Notes: generated by a model from the sequence alone, not told the origin. DNA of 64,000 nt from Rhytidiadelphus loreus (GCA_947034895.1 OX344764.1:68119348-68183347); one strand, 5' to 3'. Positions 44,951-58,440 are shown, numbered from the stretch's first letter. Program-made: numbers and translations.

Positions 44951-47900
44951 AGCATGTAGTGCACGGGTGGGGTTCACTCAAGACATTGACGTTGGGGGAA
45001 ATGTAGGGATTTAGTATTTGAAAGAGGGAACAAATGAAAGTTAGAAAAACTCATCAGCTTTCGGAGAATATCATTTTTTTTAATTCAATCAATACTTGGG
45101 AACACTGAAATTATTGATTGAAGGTTATGCCATCCTAAGTACAAAATGGAGTTTGTTGGGGAACAACAAAAAATAAAATATGCTTGAAATAAAAATTTCA
45201 AAATTTGTTTCTTATAGAAAATGTTTTTTGTCTACATGGAGGGCTTTCAACATCAAATTTATCTTTCTAAATTTGCATTTTAAAACTCAAATTTCATATT
45301 AAGGTCATACAAGCTTCAAAGACAATCTGTGAGACACTCTAATTAATAGTGATTTTATTTTCAATTTTCTAATGTACTGTAATTTGCAATCTTGACTTTA
45401 GTGAATAAATAATTCATGTCCACAATTATGTAGATTATTGTATGAATGAAGCATCCTTCTTTTATTCAAAATGTGATCATATCATCCTTATTTGTTTGTT
45501 TGTTTTGGGGGGAGGGGAATTGAATGGTTTAGACAATTTCATCTAAATTACAAAATGTTTCACCAAATATTCCAATATGTTCAAAAAGCATTTCATTCAA
45601 TCTAAACTACAAAATTTTTGGGATAGAATGATGTAGGGGTCATATCTCAAAAAATTTACATGTATCAAAGCAATGGAAGATTATTACAAAGCCTTGTAAT
45701 CAATGCAAGTATACTAAGAAAACAAAAATTCCACATGATCATTTAAAAAACAAAATTGAACATTGATTGAAAATATTTCTAAATTCTTTTAAAAATTGGA
45801 GGTTTTATCAATTTGGTAGTAATGAATAAGGCCCTCTAGTAATGATTTTTGTTTTATATTTTTGAAACAATTTAAATGTGATTTAGGGAGGATCTCCTAG
45901 GATCATTAGAAATGAAGATAATTTTCACAATTTAACGCATAAATATTATATTTAGATTTTTAGGATGAAGTAGAAAACCATTGGTAGGTTGTATTGTCAA
46001 AACAAAAATGATGCTTGCAATCCTTACATATAAGGTAATGCAACGCGTAAATGTAACATGTTTGTAAAATTAACCATGACAAATTCTTGCTAAAATGTGC
46101 AATCTCTATTTATAAGAGTCTTGAAGTCATTTGGAGCACATCTATTTTTATACTTTGAAGAGTTGCAATTTATTCATATAGTATCCAAAAATATATACCA
46201 TAAAAATCAATAATACTCTTTACTCCCAACAAGACTCTACAAAGTTTAGGATTAATAATAGGAACCATGCTCAAAATGCTATTTGGATGGTTTTAAGTGT
46301 AGTAACCTTAAATGATTTATTGTACTCCTAATATATTAACACTCTGAGCATAATTGGCATAATTATTGGGTTGTCACACAATAAAAAATAAATTATTTAC
46401 AACCTATCAAAGTGAATGCTCTAGAGTTGAATATATTTGACACAATCATGCCCAAGTAAACAACTAAAATAAATGAGTTTCCAACCTACTCTTTGGTGCT
46501 AGGGGAAATTTTTTATTTCACTTATTTGGGACAATGTTGAGAGCAAACTTCGTTATTGTGATCAAGCTATTTATATTCTTTGATGCTCATAAATCATATT
46601 AAATATAGATGAAATCTATTTCTTGAATCAAAAGTGTGTACATTCATCCCAAAAATGTGTTGCCATTCCAATAATTTAGCAATTTCGCTCTTCAAAGATT
46701 GATGATTCTATAGCCAATATTTATTCAAAAAAACTTAAATCCTTTTTTAACAAGTTGTCGATAAAAAAGAAAATTTGTAGCTAGTCATGTTCTAAAATTG
46801 AAACCAAAGATTCACTCGTCCATCTAATATTCCAACATCTACTTTCAAAGCATGGTTGTAGCATTGAGAGATGTTAGACTTTACAATGTTGGCATCACTA
46901 ATTGCAAGTCTATTACAAAAACGGGCACTATAGAATATGTTTTCCTCAAAATATGAAAGACATTTCTACATGTGGCAATCTATTAGTATTCCTTCGTGGC
47001 AACTTCTTTCAATTCTTAAGTATCTTGTCCTACCTCTCAAAATGACTCCTACAAAATATTTGACTCAAAAATGCTTTACATTCTTGCTACATAAATACTA
47101 CAATAATGTATAGAGTTTTAATGTATTTTTCCTAGACAACCTCCTTTCATTACCAAAAATTTGCCAAAAAAAAGTAATGTTATTTAGAATTTAATGTTCT
47201 AAGTCCATCTCTCACCAATTGTGACTTGTCAATATTTACATGTAATATTGTTTAAAAAAATACACTTTGGCACTCATATTTCCAAATTGAGTGCCTTCTA
47301 CAATAATTTAATGCTTTCAAAAATTGATCCATCTATAGAATTCTATAGAATCCATCACTTCTTTACTAAAATAATAAAATATATAATTCTTGGTACAAAA
47401 AAACTTTATATAAGAACAATGTGAGTTTAATTTTTGGAAAAGTATGTAGTCTTTGCATCCTCTCATTGTTTTATTGTTTAGTGTAGTCTTGGTCTCTAAA
47501 GCAAGGATTCAATAGAAAGTGATTGCATCTATATTTTAACACTAATTTTCAAATGGAGAATTTACTACTTTATCAAAGAAACATCTTCTCTTGTGGAAAG
47601 TTTTGTTTGTTCTTTAAAGACAATAGACATTAATTATTCTAATTTAAGTTCATTTTTTCTCACATTGTAATTTATGCAAACTTCACTTTTGAACTATGTT
47701 TCTTTTTATATCTTTAATATAAGGTTTTAAGAGTTAGAAAATATTGAACAAAATCTACCTACAAAAAAAGTGTAATATCCAAAGACTTTGGAACTTCAAA
47801 TACTATCTTAGATATTTTAGGAAGCCCAAAAGATGTATAATAATAATAATAAACCAAATAAATAAATATAAATAAAAACAAAAACAAATGCCGTCTTACT

Positions 47901-48468
47901 AAAGAGATATTTCAATTTAATATTCCAAAAATCAATTAAATTCCTACAATTTTACTAAATAGAGGACATAAAAATAAGAAATTTCTCAAATGATGGGCCA
48001 AATGCAAACATGTCAAAATAAACAAATGTACAACACTTTTTATTTTTAAAGAAAATTAAACTAAAACTTAACAAATTGTGGAAAATAATCGCAAAGAAAA
48101 CAAGAATTTTACAAATATTAGTACCTCCACAGAAATGTCGGAAACACGTGTTTCTGTGCACATCTTATTGGTTCTCAATATTATAAAGGTCTTCGGAATC
48201 AATATTGCATGAAGGTGGGTACCCCCCAAACCGCCCCTTTTTCTTTTTTCTTTTTTTTCTCTTGAAACACATGGACAATTTCCATTGATAAAGGGAAATA
48301 GTACATAGAACCAGAGGAGCAAGTCCTTGGCGGCAATATTTTCATTTTCTACAACAATTTTCCAAACTAGAGAACCCTTTTTTTCCTTCAAACTACCCCT
48401 TTTTGCTACTATGCCTAGATACTATGTCAAATTTTCATATTTATTTCTTAATTTTTCAGTGGAATAAC
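44951..48468. other. Long AT-rich intergenic stretch, no recognised gene
   Basis: Very AT-rich with many short homopolymers. No frame above 120 codons, no recognisable motifs and no inverted-repeat termini. The T-rich run at 48236-48260 and the GTGGGTACC sequence at 48213 (also near 10927) are the only points of note. Confidence 0.45.
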
Positions 48469-49169
48469 TTAATCCCTAAATGCCCAAGGCACCAAATTCA
48501 AGTGTCAATGATAAAAAAAAATTCCTTGAAACACATGAACAATTTCCATTGATAGAGGAAATGCCAACAATACTTTGAAGTTAAAAGAAAACTTAACAAA
48601 GTTATTATTTTTAGTAGTTTATATTTTTGAAAAAAGCTTTTTGAAGTTTGGTTTTAGCTTCAAAAAACTGATTTTGAAATTGAATGATTATAATTCTTCT
48701 ATTCAAGATTTTGTGCAAGGGTGTCCATTGCAAATCTTTAATTTTTAGTGTTGAGGACTCTTGAAAATGAGCTCAAATACACTAGATCTTGGAGAAAAAA
48801 ATCACATTAGAAATTCATTTAAAAAAAATTGTAGAATATATTTTGAGAAACTATAAATTGGTTGGAGTTATGCATATTATGTCCTCTAACCTCATATTTT
48901 TTTTGGCAACCAATTTTTTAGACTTGACATGTGAAAAGAAGATTGAAAGACTTCAAATCACTTCCACAATTTTAACATGATAATCTTTCAATCCATAAGT
49001 GATAGTGTTTTCTTTTCTTTTTCCAAGTGATCTCTAACATATTTAGTTTGAATTTGTATAGTTATCATTCAAATTTATTTTGTTAAAACTTATTAAAATG
49101 TTGACTTTCTGTTCAATTTAGAGCAAATTCCAACAAGCTTAGGAAAGGCCTTGGATATTTAGTGGTTAA
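48469..49169. mobile_element. TTAA-flanked inverted-repeat element (701 bp)
   Basis: The left end is TTAATCCCTAAATGCCCAAG and the complement of the right end is TTAACCACTAAATATCCAAG. TTAA is outermost on both sides. It is homologous along its length to 40115-40768 in the opposite orientation, which independently confirms both boundaries. No transposase. Confidence 0.85.
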
Positions 49170-50196
49170 CCCTTGAAGAATGTGGCCCCCATTACCAAGG
49201 TAGACACCAAAATGTTGTGATTATTGAACCAATAGGTACATTCTTTGTTACTCCAGTGAACAATGAAGTCATCCATCCATGAGACACTTTTGGTCTTCAA
49301 GAGGGATAAATTCTTGGGGGGCTTTTGGGGGGCAGGGCCGCCAGCTTTGCCAACAAGCTTTCCCTCTCAACTTCGTTGGCAAGTTCTCCTTTTCTGATGG
49401 ATTGATTTCTCCATCTGAACATCAATTCAAGCTCTCCTAATCACCGCCAATCAAATGGTACAAAATCCAAATAGAACCATCCAAACACACCATCTTTGTG
49501 TTGAAGAAACGTGGTGGAAAAGACAATCACCCAATTCCAAGCATGTTCTCAACAGTGAGCCCTAAACAAAATACAAAATATAAGCAGATGCTTGTTGCAC
49601 TGTGTTCTAAGTGTCCACATATATACACGTCAGTGGGAGGTTTTCCTGCCATTTGGCACTCATTTGCACCAAAGTAACTGGCTCAGCACCATGCCCTTGG
49701 AACAAAATGGTACTAAAAGGGTAGAAAATCACTATAAATTTTCAAAATAAAATGAAATTCTTGAATGAAATTGCTAGATTGTGGATGAAAATAAAATTAA
49801 GGATATGTGATATGCACCAATATGCTATTTTCTATCCAATATGCGAATGAATGTTGAAATTTGGAGCAAAACTATAACATTTAATATCACCACTTTGGCA
49901 CTTCATCAAAAGTGAAAAAAAAAAAAAAAAAACTAATATACATACATAGTGACGAACAAAACTCAGTATGAATTTGAAAGTTTTTCATTCAAACAACCAT
50001 ACCAAAAACATCAATGGCCAAAGTAAAGTCCAAAAGTAGATATATGGAAGTTGTAGTGTGTGGCATAGAACACATGACTATGGAAGTTTGAAGCAAAAAT
50101 TAGTTGGGATGGAAAGAAAATTAATTTCAAAAGTAGCCATGTCCCAATTTTAAATTGAATGTTTGATCTAAAACCACTTGGTCCTTTAGGGATCAA
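49166..50196. mobile_element. Probable TTAA-family element sharing a TTAA with its neighbour
   Basis: It starts at the TTAA closing the previous element: TTAACCCTTGAAGAATGTGG. The first ~140 bases match the complement of 60145-60305 (GGCCCCCATTACC, ATTATTGAACCA, GTRCATTCTTTGTT and AACAATGAAGTCATCCATC). A possible right end is GGTCCTTTAGGGATCAA at 50180-50196, where the expected TTAA reads TCAA. The pairing of these two ends is less certain than the left end itself. Confidence 0.5.
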
Positions 50197-50423
50197 TGGT
50201 TCATATTGATAACACTTCAATAGAAGTCTACTTGACATAATTGGAAGGGTAGGACAAAACCACATCTTCAAAGTGATTAGACCTACATGATCAATTAAAT
50301 CCACTATTAGTCCAATTGGTCAGATGAGTATTATGAGCACTAGATCATTGAATACATGATTGTTTTTTATTAGGTTGTAGTTAGTTTGTAGTTCAATTTT
50401 ATTTGCTCTTAAAATGACAACTA
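50197..50423. other. Short intergenic gap, nothing recognised
   Basis: AT-rich sequence between two repeats. No supported feature. Confidence 0.4.
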
Positions 50424-50670
50424 AGGTAGAACAACCCAATGTCATTAGTCACCTAATTCTAACATTTACTAGACCTTCCCATTTAGTACTATCACCCACC
50501 CATTCCTACTATCTTAGCAACCCTTTAGCATCAAGACGATGCACTTGGAGAGGGGACACGTTACCGTGTGTTTTTGCATGGATCTACCCACATTTTACCA
50601 ATTTTGTCCCAACAAACTTTGCATAATCGCAGAAAAATAATTTATTTTCAAAATGTCTTGATTTTTCTTG

Positions 50671-50785
50671 CAAATAGCTTCTCTCAAACTTCTCAATCTC
50701 CAACAAATACGTGTGTTGACAAATAGCTTCTCTCAAACTTCTCAATCTCCAACAAATACGTGTATTGACAAATAGCTTCTTCAAG
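50671..50785. repeat. 49-bp tandem repeat, about 2.3 copies
   Basis: CAAATAGCTTCTCTCAAACT starts at 50671 and 50720, with a partial third copy at 50769. The first two copies are nearly identical, including AACAAATACGTGTRTTGA. Confidence 0.95.
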
Positions 50786-51398
50786 GCACCCACACAAAAT
50801 AGCAAAATTTAGATTGCCCGCACTAGTTTCTCAACATATGACACTATATAAATATTTATTGTCGCTATACAAGAATGTACTACTTCTGAATTAGGAATTG
50901 TTCTTAATTGAGACTCATGAACCTCCATGTGTATGAATGGAAATATCTGTTTGACTTTGATGACTTGTAAAGTAACTTTTTTAGGGTCACGCAACCTAAA
51001 TATTCAAGCAACCCAATTTCACCTTTTCAGTGTACAATACATACCAAATCTGCTTGCTAGTAGGCATGTTCACTTTACTCATAGTTGCTTACCGCACGAG
51101 GACTATCTAGTTGCCGCTCCTTCTCTAGTTTAGGGTCCATTTTTTTTAAAGGAACGGTGTGCATTACAAGAAGAAAAAAGAAGAACAATCAGTCCATCTC
51201 GCTCTAACTTAGTTTCAAGTCTTGGTCCCCACCCTTGCAGCTTTGAGCTCAACCCAAGAACCAGATGGCTCCCCAACAGTGGCTTCAATGGCATTGAATA
51301 TTTGCGGCTCTAATCAAGACAATCAGGTGCAGGTTCAACTATCGAAGCAACATAATTACAGTATGAAACACACCATGGGTGACGTTTCAAATGCTCTA

Positions 51399-51804
51399 AG
51401 GTAGTGTGCTCATAAACCGTCACTTTAAGGGCTGATTTGCCTTTTTAACAGGTTTCAGGGACAAAATGATTTTTAGCTTATTTTTCAGAGAAAGAAAAAT
51501 AGATGCAGAAGCCAATACAAGTAGTTTCATATTTTTCCAAGTGTTTTTGAATTACTCATAAATTTTCAAAGATCTGGATCATAGGCACTTATTTGTGACC
51601 ATAGGTGTCCCAAAATCCGTCCCCTTGTGACTTATAAAGAAATGTGCAGAAATCACAGCCAATGATTGGCTCTTACAATAAAAAAAAATTATTCTTGAAT
51701 TCATTAACAAAGCAAAGAGGTCCATTCAGGGTTCACCTTGCATCCATTCACAGCTACCTACGGGACGATCTGAAGAAGAGGGGCGGATTTTGAACCACCT
51801 ACCT
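51399..51804. mobile_element. TA-flanked MITE, AGGTAGTGTGCTC subfamily (406 bp)
   Basis: The left end is AGGTAGTGTGCTCATAAAC and the complement of the right end is AGGTAGGTGGTTCAAAATCC. TA lies on both sides (51397-51398 and 51805-51806). It is homologous along its full length to 6634-7044. Confidence 0.85.
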
Positions 51805-52814
51805 TAATAATATTTGCATAATTTTTATTTGTGTATAATGAAGTCCAACAAATTTACATCAAATGCCTCTAATATTTGCATTATTTTTTGTACAACTAAG
51901 GTGAAGGCACCCAAAAGCGTCCTTGTACCTATTTTTGTACCCTATACTACCTCTAAATGTGTCCCTAGACTTTAATTAATGTGTCCTTTAAATGTTTACC
52001 TCTAATCCGCCAACACATTTGAAGGACACGTACTTCACTCTGATTCATTGACTATTGATTTTTGCAGATTTTGGTATAGGGTCCACCTATATGACAATAT
52101 CAATGGGCTAGGGAGTTGGCATTTTGAAAAATCATAGAAATTACATACCACATCCGAAAAATCTAATTATTTTTTGGAATATTCATGATTTTCACTTGCT
52201 AGTACTACAAAATATCATTTTTTATGAAAAGGTGTCTACAACTATACTGAATTGCTTATATTGACGGTTTGGGGTGCTTCCACCTTACTGTGAGTCCACC
52301 AATCATGCCTCTAATATTTGCATCATTTTGTGTACAACTACTGTAAGTCCACCAAATTTGCGTACTTCTTCATACACAGCTTCCAATAAATATGAGATGC
52401 GGGCAATCCTTTCTCCGCCAACGTGGCCAGTACTCCACCAACTGACTCCTCCATCATGATATCGTGAATCGGGATTGAACTAGTAATATAAGCTTATTTT
52501 TGAACACGCTGGACTTGTTCCAACTTCGCCAGAAGCTGTATTTTGTCACATGTCCCAAAAAACCAACTGAACTTTCCATGGCAACTCAGCGTTTCAGCAA
52601 TCAGGAAACACACAACACGTGCATGGTGATATGTTTTTGGTGTTTCAAGCGGCACTAGGCAAAGGCTCCCCTATAGCGGACACCTGGCTATTTTTTGCCA
52701 CTTTGGGAATGCCGGCGACGGAACATGCCTCAGCGTCCTCACTTTGAATAAATGAAGCAATGTGCATTTTCGAGGTGTGACACTTAGACTTTTGGAGTGT
52801 GCAATTGGTCGCTT

Positions 52815-53030
52815 TAGTGGTGTCTTAGGGATAGTTGACACAAAGACTTTACAAGTGATGATACAAATTGAGTGGTTTTTTCAATTTGGATGTGACAATG
52901 GCACTTTTGGGGAGGGGCGCCATTGGCGGTTTAGATAACAGTGTCTTAGGGATAGTTGACACAAATATCATAGTAGGGCCCTTGCAAATTTAGTGGTATT
53001 CCAATTTGGATGTGACCTAGAGAAATGATA
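52815..53030. repeat. Direct repeat pair, 121-bp spacing
   Basis: GTGTCTTAGGGATAGTTGAC occurs at 52820 (with one change at the first base context) and 52941. Each is followed by CACAAA, an AATTTAGTGG-type or AATTGAGTGG-type block, then CAATTTGGATGTGAC. Two units of about 100-121 bases. Confidence 0.85.
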
Positions 53031-54963
53031 GGGCACAAGAAAATAAACTACAATCGGGTTCTTGTATAAAGCCCTGGTGGAAATTCAAGAAAGACCATAG
53101 TGAGGGATTGTATCTATGTATTTTTAAGATCCAACAAGGGATTTCTAAGATTAATGAAATAGAAAATCTCTACACTTGTGAATTTTAAGGAGTCTTGGAA
53201 TTTGGTCAAGACTATGGATCAAAGAAAAAGAAAATGTTGCTCTTAAAAACTAGGACAACACCATCTACTTTGGCCAAGTAGGATTTCAAATAGACTTCTC
53301 ATACATAGAACTCAGTGTAAACGCAACATAGAGTACAACCTGAATCGTAGAAAGACCCCAAGGCCCCAAAGTAGTTGATAGGTGACTCCCAACATTATTG
53401 TAGAAATGAAGGATGCACCTCTTGGTCTATTAATTAGATAATTAGTTTTGGCAAAATATTATGGTGATACATATAGATGTAGGCCATTTCCCCACCCTAC
53501 CAAGATCCAAAGAAAATAGGATTTTTTTTTTATCTATATACCTAGTTGCTCGACACACATAGTTGAAAATATTTCATTAATTTATTATCTCATAATGTTT
53601 GTTGGGCAAGAAGGTAAGGGGCCTCTTCACAAGAGATTAAAAATGGTTTGTAGGTCTTGTCTTTTTAGTGTTAATATTGGTCAAAGTGTAATCAATCAAG
53701 GGTTGTTTACGCCAAAATTATACTTTAAGTGTAAAGTCCACATTTTATATAACAAAAATTTGTAGTTCATTTGTCACTCACAATTAAAAATTGATTATAT
53801 TTGTAACTACAATTGTGATTGTAGTGATGATTTTCAATTGCAAAATCACTTTTCAATTCAAATCTACAAAACACTACAAAAACACATTGAAACTATCAAC
53901 AATCAATGTGTTTGTAGAGACACTAGCATTAAGAGGCACGAAAATTGTCTTGGGGAAAAACAAGGGTAGGATTTTTACAAAACTTAGAAGTTGGAGTCCC
54001 CTTTTCACTTGTAGAAACCATACTTGAGTAGACTATTGAGTATTGAGACCCACACACAGTTTACTTTGTCATATTGTGATGAATTAAACTAATCATGGGT
54101 CTTAAAGTTTAGTCTACTTAAACATAATTTCTACTAGTGTTTACTAATTCTCCTCATAGAAACTATACAAAATAGTGAAATTAGGTTGTCTTTACAATTA
54201 GGTTGCCTTACCCTAAGAAAATTACTTTACAAGCCATTAAAGTCAACAAATACTTCTACAAATGTTTCCATTTGTATACATCGAGGTTCATGAGTCCCAA
54301 TTACAAGAATACCTAATTCAAAGGTGAGTGCATTCTTATACATGAGCAATAGATATTTATTTAGTGTGAATGTTGAGAAATTAGTATGGGACAACCTAAT
54401 TTCACTATTTTGTGTAGGTTTTCTCCATTGGCAACTCTCACGCCCACTAAAGGTTAGCTTCCATGAGGAGTTGGGGGCTAGTAGAGCTTGTTGATCATTA
54501 GTGGAACGGGCATCTCATTTTTCCTATAACACCCATTCCATTGATGATCTACCCCCGACTCCACATAGAAGCTGAACCTAAAAATCTCTCCACAAGCAAG
54601 CTATCAATTGAAACTTCCCGAGATATTTAGTAAAAGCACCCATAACTGACCAAATAAGCAATTGGAGACATGATGTGGAGTGTAGGAAGGAAATATTTTC
54701 ACAAGTACAAAGAAATAGATACGAGGGGGATTGCCAAAATTTGGTAATTTTTTCAATTGAACTGAAATCGCTCACTTTGTAGAGACTACTTCTTGTTCAC
54801 TTGGGCAATCCAAACCAAGTAAATGTGTCATGATAAAAGTGGAGGAATCGATAGTAGGAAATCAAAAAACTCATGTTTGAAAATTAGTCCCAGCATCTCT
54901 TGAATTTAAAATGCTCTAATTGATTGTTGATGGGGCTATAGTTGGTGATGGATGGTTCTACCT

Positions 54964-56039
54964 TCCTATTTTTAAAGTTTGACGAAATCAAAAGGATATG
55001 ACCTACGATTATATTCAATGATCCCCTCATCCCACTAGAGCAACTTGATGAGCAGTATGCAGCTGCAATTCTCCCCTTCCCCGGCCCGGCACGCATTCAA
55101 ATGGCTCGCCCTCCCCTTCCCGTCCCCGTCCAACGTCCAGCCCGTCCCGCGTTGCCTAGTGTTCCGTCCCTGCCAGAGATGCCGTCCACATGAGTTTGCA
55201 TGAGAAACCAATGCCTTTTCATACCCCCGAAACAAGCTGACGGCAGGGACAGGGGCAGCAGGGGCAGCAAGGGGCAGGGACGGGCAGCAGGGAGAATCTG
55301 CAGTCGTGCAGTCCCGTCCCAACACTTGGGCCCTCCTCAATGGCTTCCCCAACGATTCCCTCCACCCAAAGGTCGCCGCACAGACTGCGGCCGTCAGCGT
55401 CCGGCAGGGGAGAGCCTCCGTCATGGAAAGCTGACAAAGAGACCTTCCAGGACTGGACTTCCCAAAAATGATGGATGGGGATGGGGATGAAGATGCTGAC
55501 GTCATCGGAAGTTCCGTTCGTTCGTACCCATGATTTTTTCCCTCCTTTTCTCTGCTTTATTCCATGCCCGTACACAAAGGAGTCAGGGGGCCCCAGCAAG
55601 GACTGGATATTTGAACGAGGGGAGTCCAGGTGTCAATGGAGGAAGTCAGGGAAGGGGGAAAAGAATCGGTGGGGCAGGGACGGGAAAAATCTGCCCCACC
55701 GCCATAAAGGCTTGCCTGCCAATGGGTGGGAACTGGGAACGTGACTGCTCGCGGGGGGGGGGAACCATGGGAACGTCAAGGGAACCTTGGAATTCGGTTA
55801 ACTTATCATTGTAGCGGGGCCCCCCGGGGCCTGCTGACTTTTGCTGGGTGGGTCGAGCCAGCCTGCCATGCAGTACTGACGCTTTTCTTGGCAGCCCACT
55901 GGCTGGTAGTAAGTTACTTTGGTTTCTTACTTTTTGATCTTTTTGATCTTTTTTTGCTTTTTTACTTTAGTCTCTTTTGCAGGGCCAGAACTTTCTATTC
56001 TGGAGTGGGGCGGGTGGGGCTGGGAAGGAAAAAAAAAAT
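54964..56039. other. GC-rich unique patch, no identifiable gene
   Basis: From about 55060 to 55860 the DNA is strongly GC-rich, with GGGGCAGCA/GGCAGGGACGG reiterations at 55240-55300. Open frames occur on both strands (for example 55505-55035 on - and 55726-56112 on +), as expected for stop-poor GC-rich DNA. None carries a family motif I know. It may be a decayed gene, a promoter island or inserted sequence. Confidence 0.35.
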
Positions 56040-56345
56040 CACGGGTTCTACATGCATCTTCTCACGAAGAGACACATTTTGCTTTCTCATTGCACCAACA
56101 ATGTACAAATAGTGTACATTGGAGGAGGTGGATCCTGTTGGTGACCATTCCTTTTCCAACTTCAAAAATTCATAACGGATTCCACCTCTCCAAAATATGA
56201 AACAACTTACAAGGAAGGGTGCCAATTCCATTTGTCTTTCAAGGATAAAAATTGACTCAAAAATTGATTTTTTTCAAGAAGTCGAATTTCTACAAATTAT
56301 TTTCCAACTTTGAAATGGGCACTTTGTGAACCTCCTACCTTCCTC
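56040..56345. mobile_element. Fragment of the TA-type MITE family
   Basis: Homologous to 39850-40110 and, inverted, to 17580-17830: GACACATTTTGCTTTCT, then a GTACAAATAGTGTACA palindrome, GGAGGAGGTGG, CTTCAAAAATTCATAAC and AATATGAAACAACTT. It ends with CACTTTGTGAACCTCCTACCTT, a diverged right terminus (complement AAGGTAGGAGGTTC). No left terminus is visible. Confidence 0.65.
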
Positions 56346-57029
56346 TGTTTTTTTTCTTTGCAATGAATCCAACTTCTTTCCTTTGCATAATAAAAAATTT
56401 ACATACTACCTTACTTTTGTGGGAGGCAAAAGGGACCTCACCAGAGATAATTAATAATTTTGTCAAAATGAGATTGGACTCGTTCCTTTTTTCTTTTAAG
56501 GAGATTTATTCATTGACATTTGTGTGTCAACAAATCATTGGATAAATTGTAAAATTGTATAGACAAGATTTTTTTCGTGAAATAGATATGTAGTTGCCTT
56601 ATATGACAATTGCTTCTCCGTCAATGTCCGCGAATGTCCATGTGGCATATAGATAGTAGAACTACGCAAACAAACTCCTTACACGTGGGTTGATAAACCT
56701 AGTACGAGTTCTTGACTCCTCTTTCTTCTGAAATTGCTGGGAGTGGGCAGATCTGATGTGGCAAATTTTCAAAATATCTCCATTGCCAGATTGGCAAGGG
56801 AGGCTCTGTGATTATAATATGATAACCTAGTAAGTGTACCGGACCACATGCCATTTATCTTCGACACAAATGTCACGAGCAAAGTGGACAGGGAGGATCG
56901 AGCAGGAATATCAATGCTGGGAACAAAACTATCATAAAGGTACCGTAGTTGAACAAAAAATGAATGCATTTTTCAACGTAACATTATTCACTAAGGGTAT
57001 GGGCATTCAAAATTGTCACCTACAAACAT
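56346..57029. other. Intergenic, no recognised feature
   Basis: No supported coding region. Part of 56780-57029 may belong to the three-copy repeat that follows, but the similarity is weak there. Confidence 0.35.
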
Positions 57030-57235
57030 AACATTGTATAACCAGACAACGGTCTTCCCCCTGTGGGGAAGGTATTATGCTTTGTAGGATACTTGGGAGA
57101 GACTTATCAATAGTTAATTCAAGGATTGGAGTGGGTTGAGGAGCCATAGAAGACAATTTTGTTCAGTGGAGGAGTCCCTTTTTCAAGGATGCAAAAGCCA
57201 AGACCCTGGCCTCATTGGAAAATGAGGTTGTAAAA
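57030..57235 (-). repeat. Coding-like repeat, copy 1
   Basis: Read on the minus strand, this copy aligns with 58240-58440 (+) and 62960-63180 (-): GAGGC..GGTCT, TTTGCATCCTTGAAAAAG, ACAAAATTGTCTTCTATGG, CTCCTCAACC and AGTCTCTCCCA..ATC. In one frame it gives ASLKKGLLH-stop-TKLSSMAPQP and LELTIDKSLPSI. The translated pattern is kept better than expected for random DNA, but stops are present in every copy. The family is not recognised. Confidence 0.6.
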
Positions 57236-58239
57236 ATATACATATCAATGCATTCATTTCAAGTGACGATTATTCGTGCACGTACTTTAGTTGTAGGAAG
57301 CCTTTTGTTAATTTGTCAAAAGCATTGTGTAATTAGGCCAATATGTTCTTTCAAAAGCCAAGGTGGCCTAATCTCCATGTGTCACACAAAACGGATTTCT
57401 TGCATTTCTTGAATGTATTCTTCAAGAGTGTTTAGAAGACCAAATGTTATCTAGTATATGATGTTATGTTGGACATAGCTCTTACCATTAGAACAATTAA
57501 AATTTGATCAATCCATATTAAGGAAATCTAACGGATCAAAGCTTTTTTTCTAAAAAATATTAGGGGCATCAAGCGGTTGGTCGGGCAAAAATTCAACCTT
57601 TGATGCCCCTTATATATTGTTCGGAAATGTTATGCTAATTCAATGTTTCAGCATTACAACTGACCTAAACTAAACACCAAATGTAATGAAATGAATAACC
57701 CATGTACATTTCCATGACCCACCAAATGTAATTATTTTTTGTATTGATGTTTTAGGTGCCGAGTACAATTTTCCCACCATGGCAAAAAAATCATCTAGTA
57801 TCAGCAACACTTGTCACCTCCACAGTACTGGCAACCCATGGGATTGGCGAGTAATCCCGGTTGTCATTCACATGATGGGGAAATTGACAAATATCCGTCC
57901 CAAAAGCATTGGCAGCCCGACATGTAGGTCAGTCGGTCTCGCTCCTGCCGCACAGAGTTAGGGCCCTAAAGTACAGTTGTACCACTTGAATGGGGTAAAA
58001 CTAAAAAAATCAAGCAGCCAGATAGTACTACATTACATGAAAAACGTTTGGAGTAAGGTAGTGGTAGGGATACCAGCCGAGTTGTAACATGCATTTCACG
58101 TACACGGCGATGCCGTATCAAGGTGCAACTGAAGTTGCAATCATCGCTTTTGAAATACGTGGTAACTAACGACACCTAGGATTGACCCTCGCGTAATGTT
58201 GACCCCTACTTTTGGATGCCAAAAATGAACAAGCACAAC
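57236..58239. other. Intergenic, no recognised feature
   Basis: Mixed composition. Short frames (57215-57412, 57779-57961 and 58175-57966) show no motif and no splice support. Confidence 0.35.
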
Positions 58240-58440
58240 ACGTAACATTGTATACCAATGAGGCAAAGGTCTCTTTTGCATCCTTGAAAAAGTCGGCAAC
58301 CCCACAACAAACAGAATTGTCTTTTATGGTTCCCTCAACCAACCCCAACCCTTGCATTAAGTCCCTCCCAAGCATCTAGGGAGGCATCATACCTTCCTAT
58401 CTCAGGAAGGACCATTGTGTGGTTACACAATGTCATGCAC
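58240..58440 (+). repeat. Coding-like repeat, copy 2
   Basis: Plus-strand copy of the repeat at 57030 and 62960. The shared frame reads TNEAKVSFASLKKSATPQQ and continues to KSLPSI, followed by a TAG, then GGIIPSYLRKD. It is the least broken of the three copies in this frame. Function unknown. Confidence 0.6.

Larger units (their letters stand above)
50424..54963. mobile_element. Large inverted-arm repeat (copy E2 at its right end)
   Basis: The left terminus, AGGTAGAACAACCCAATG, is preceded by TA. The complement of the right terminus is AGGTAGAACCATCCATCACC. Within the arms, about 50820-51130 and about 54160-54420 are inverted copies: TATACAAGAATG, ACTYATGAACCTC and a YYCAATTTCAC-type block recur. 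The right arm 54590-54963 matches the interrupted copy at 8893-10620. The base pair right of the end is TC, so TA is not duplicated there. It could be one 4.5-kb element or two related ends brought together by chance. Confidence 0.45.

Noticed and set aside
55035..55505. 156-codon minus-strand frame as a gene
   Set aside because: GC-rich, stop-poor DNA is open in several frames; the sequence is rich in Ser, Pro, Ala and Arg, with no family motif.
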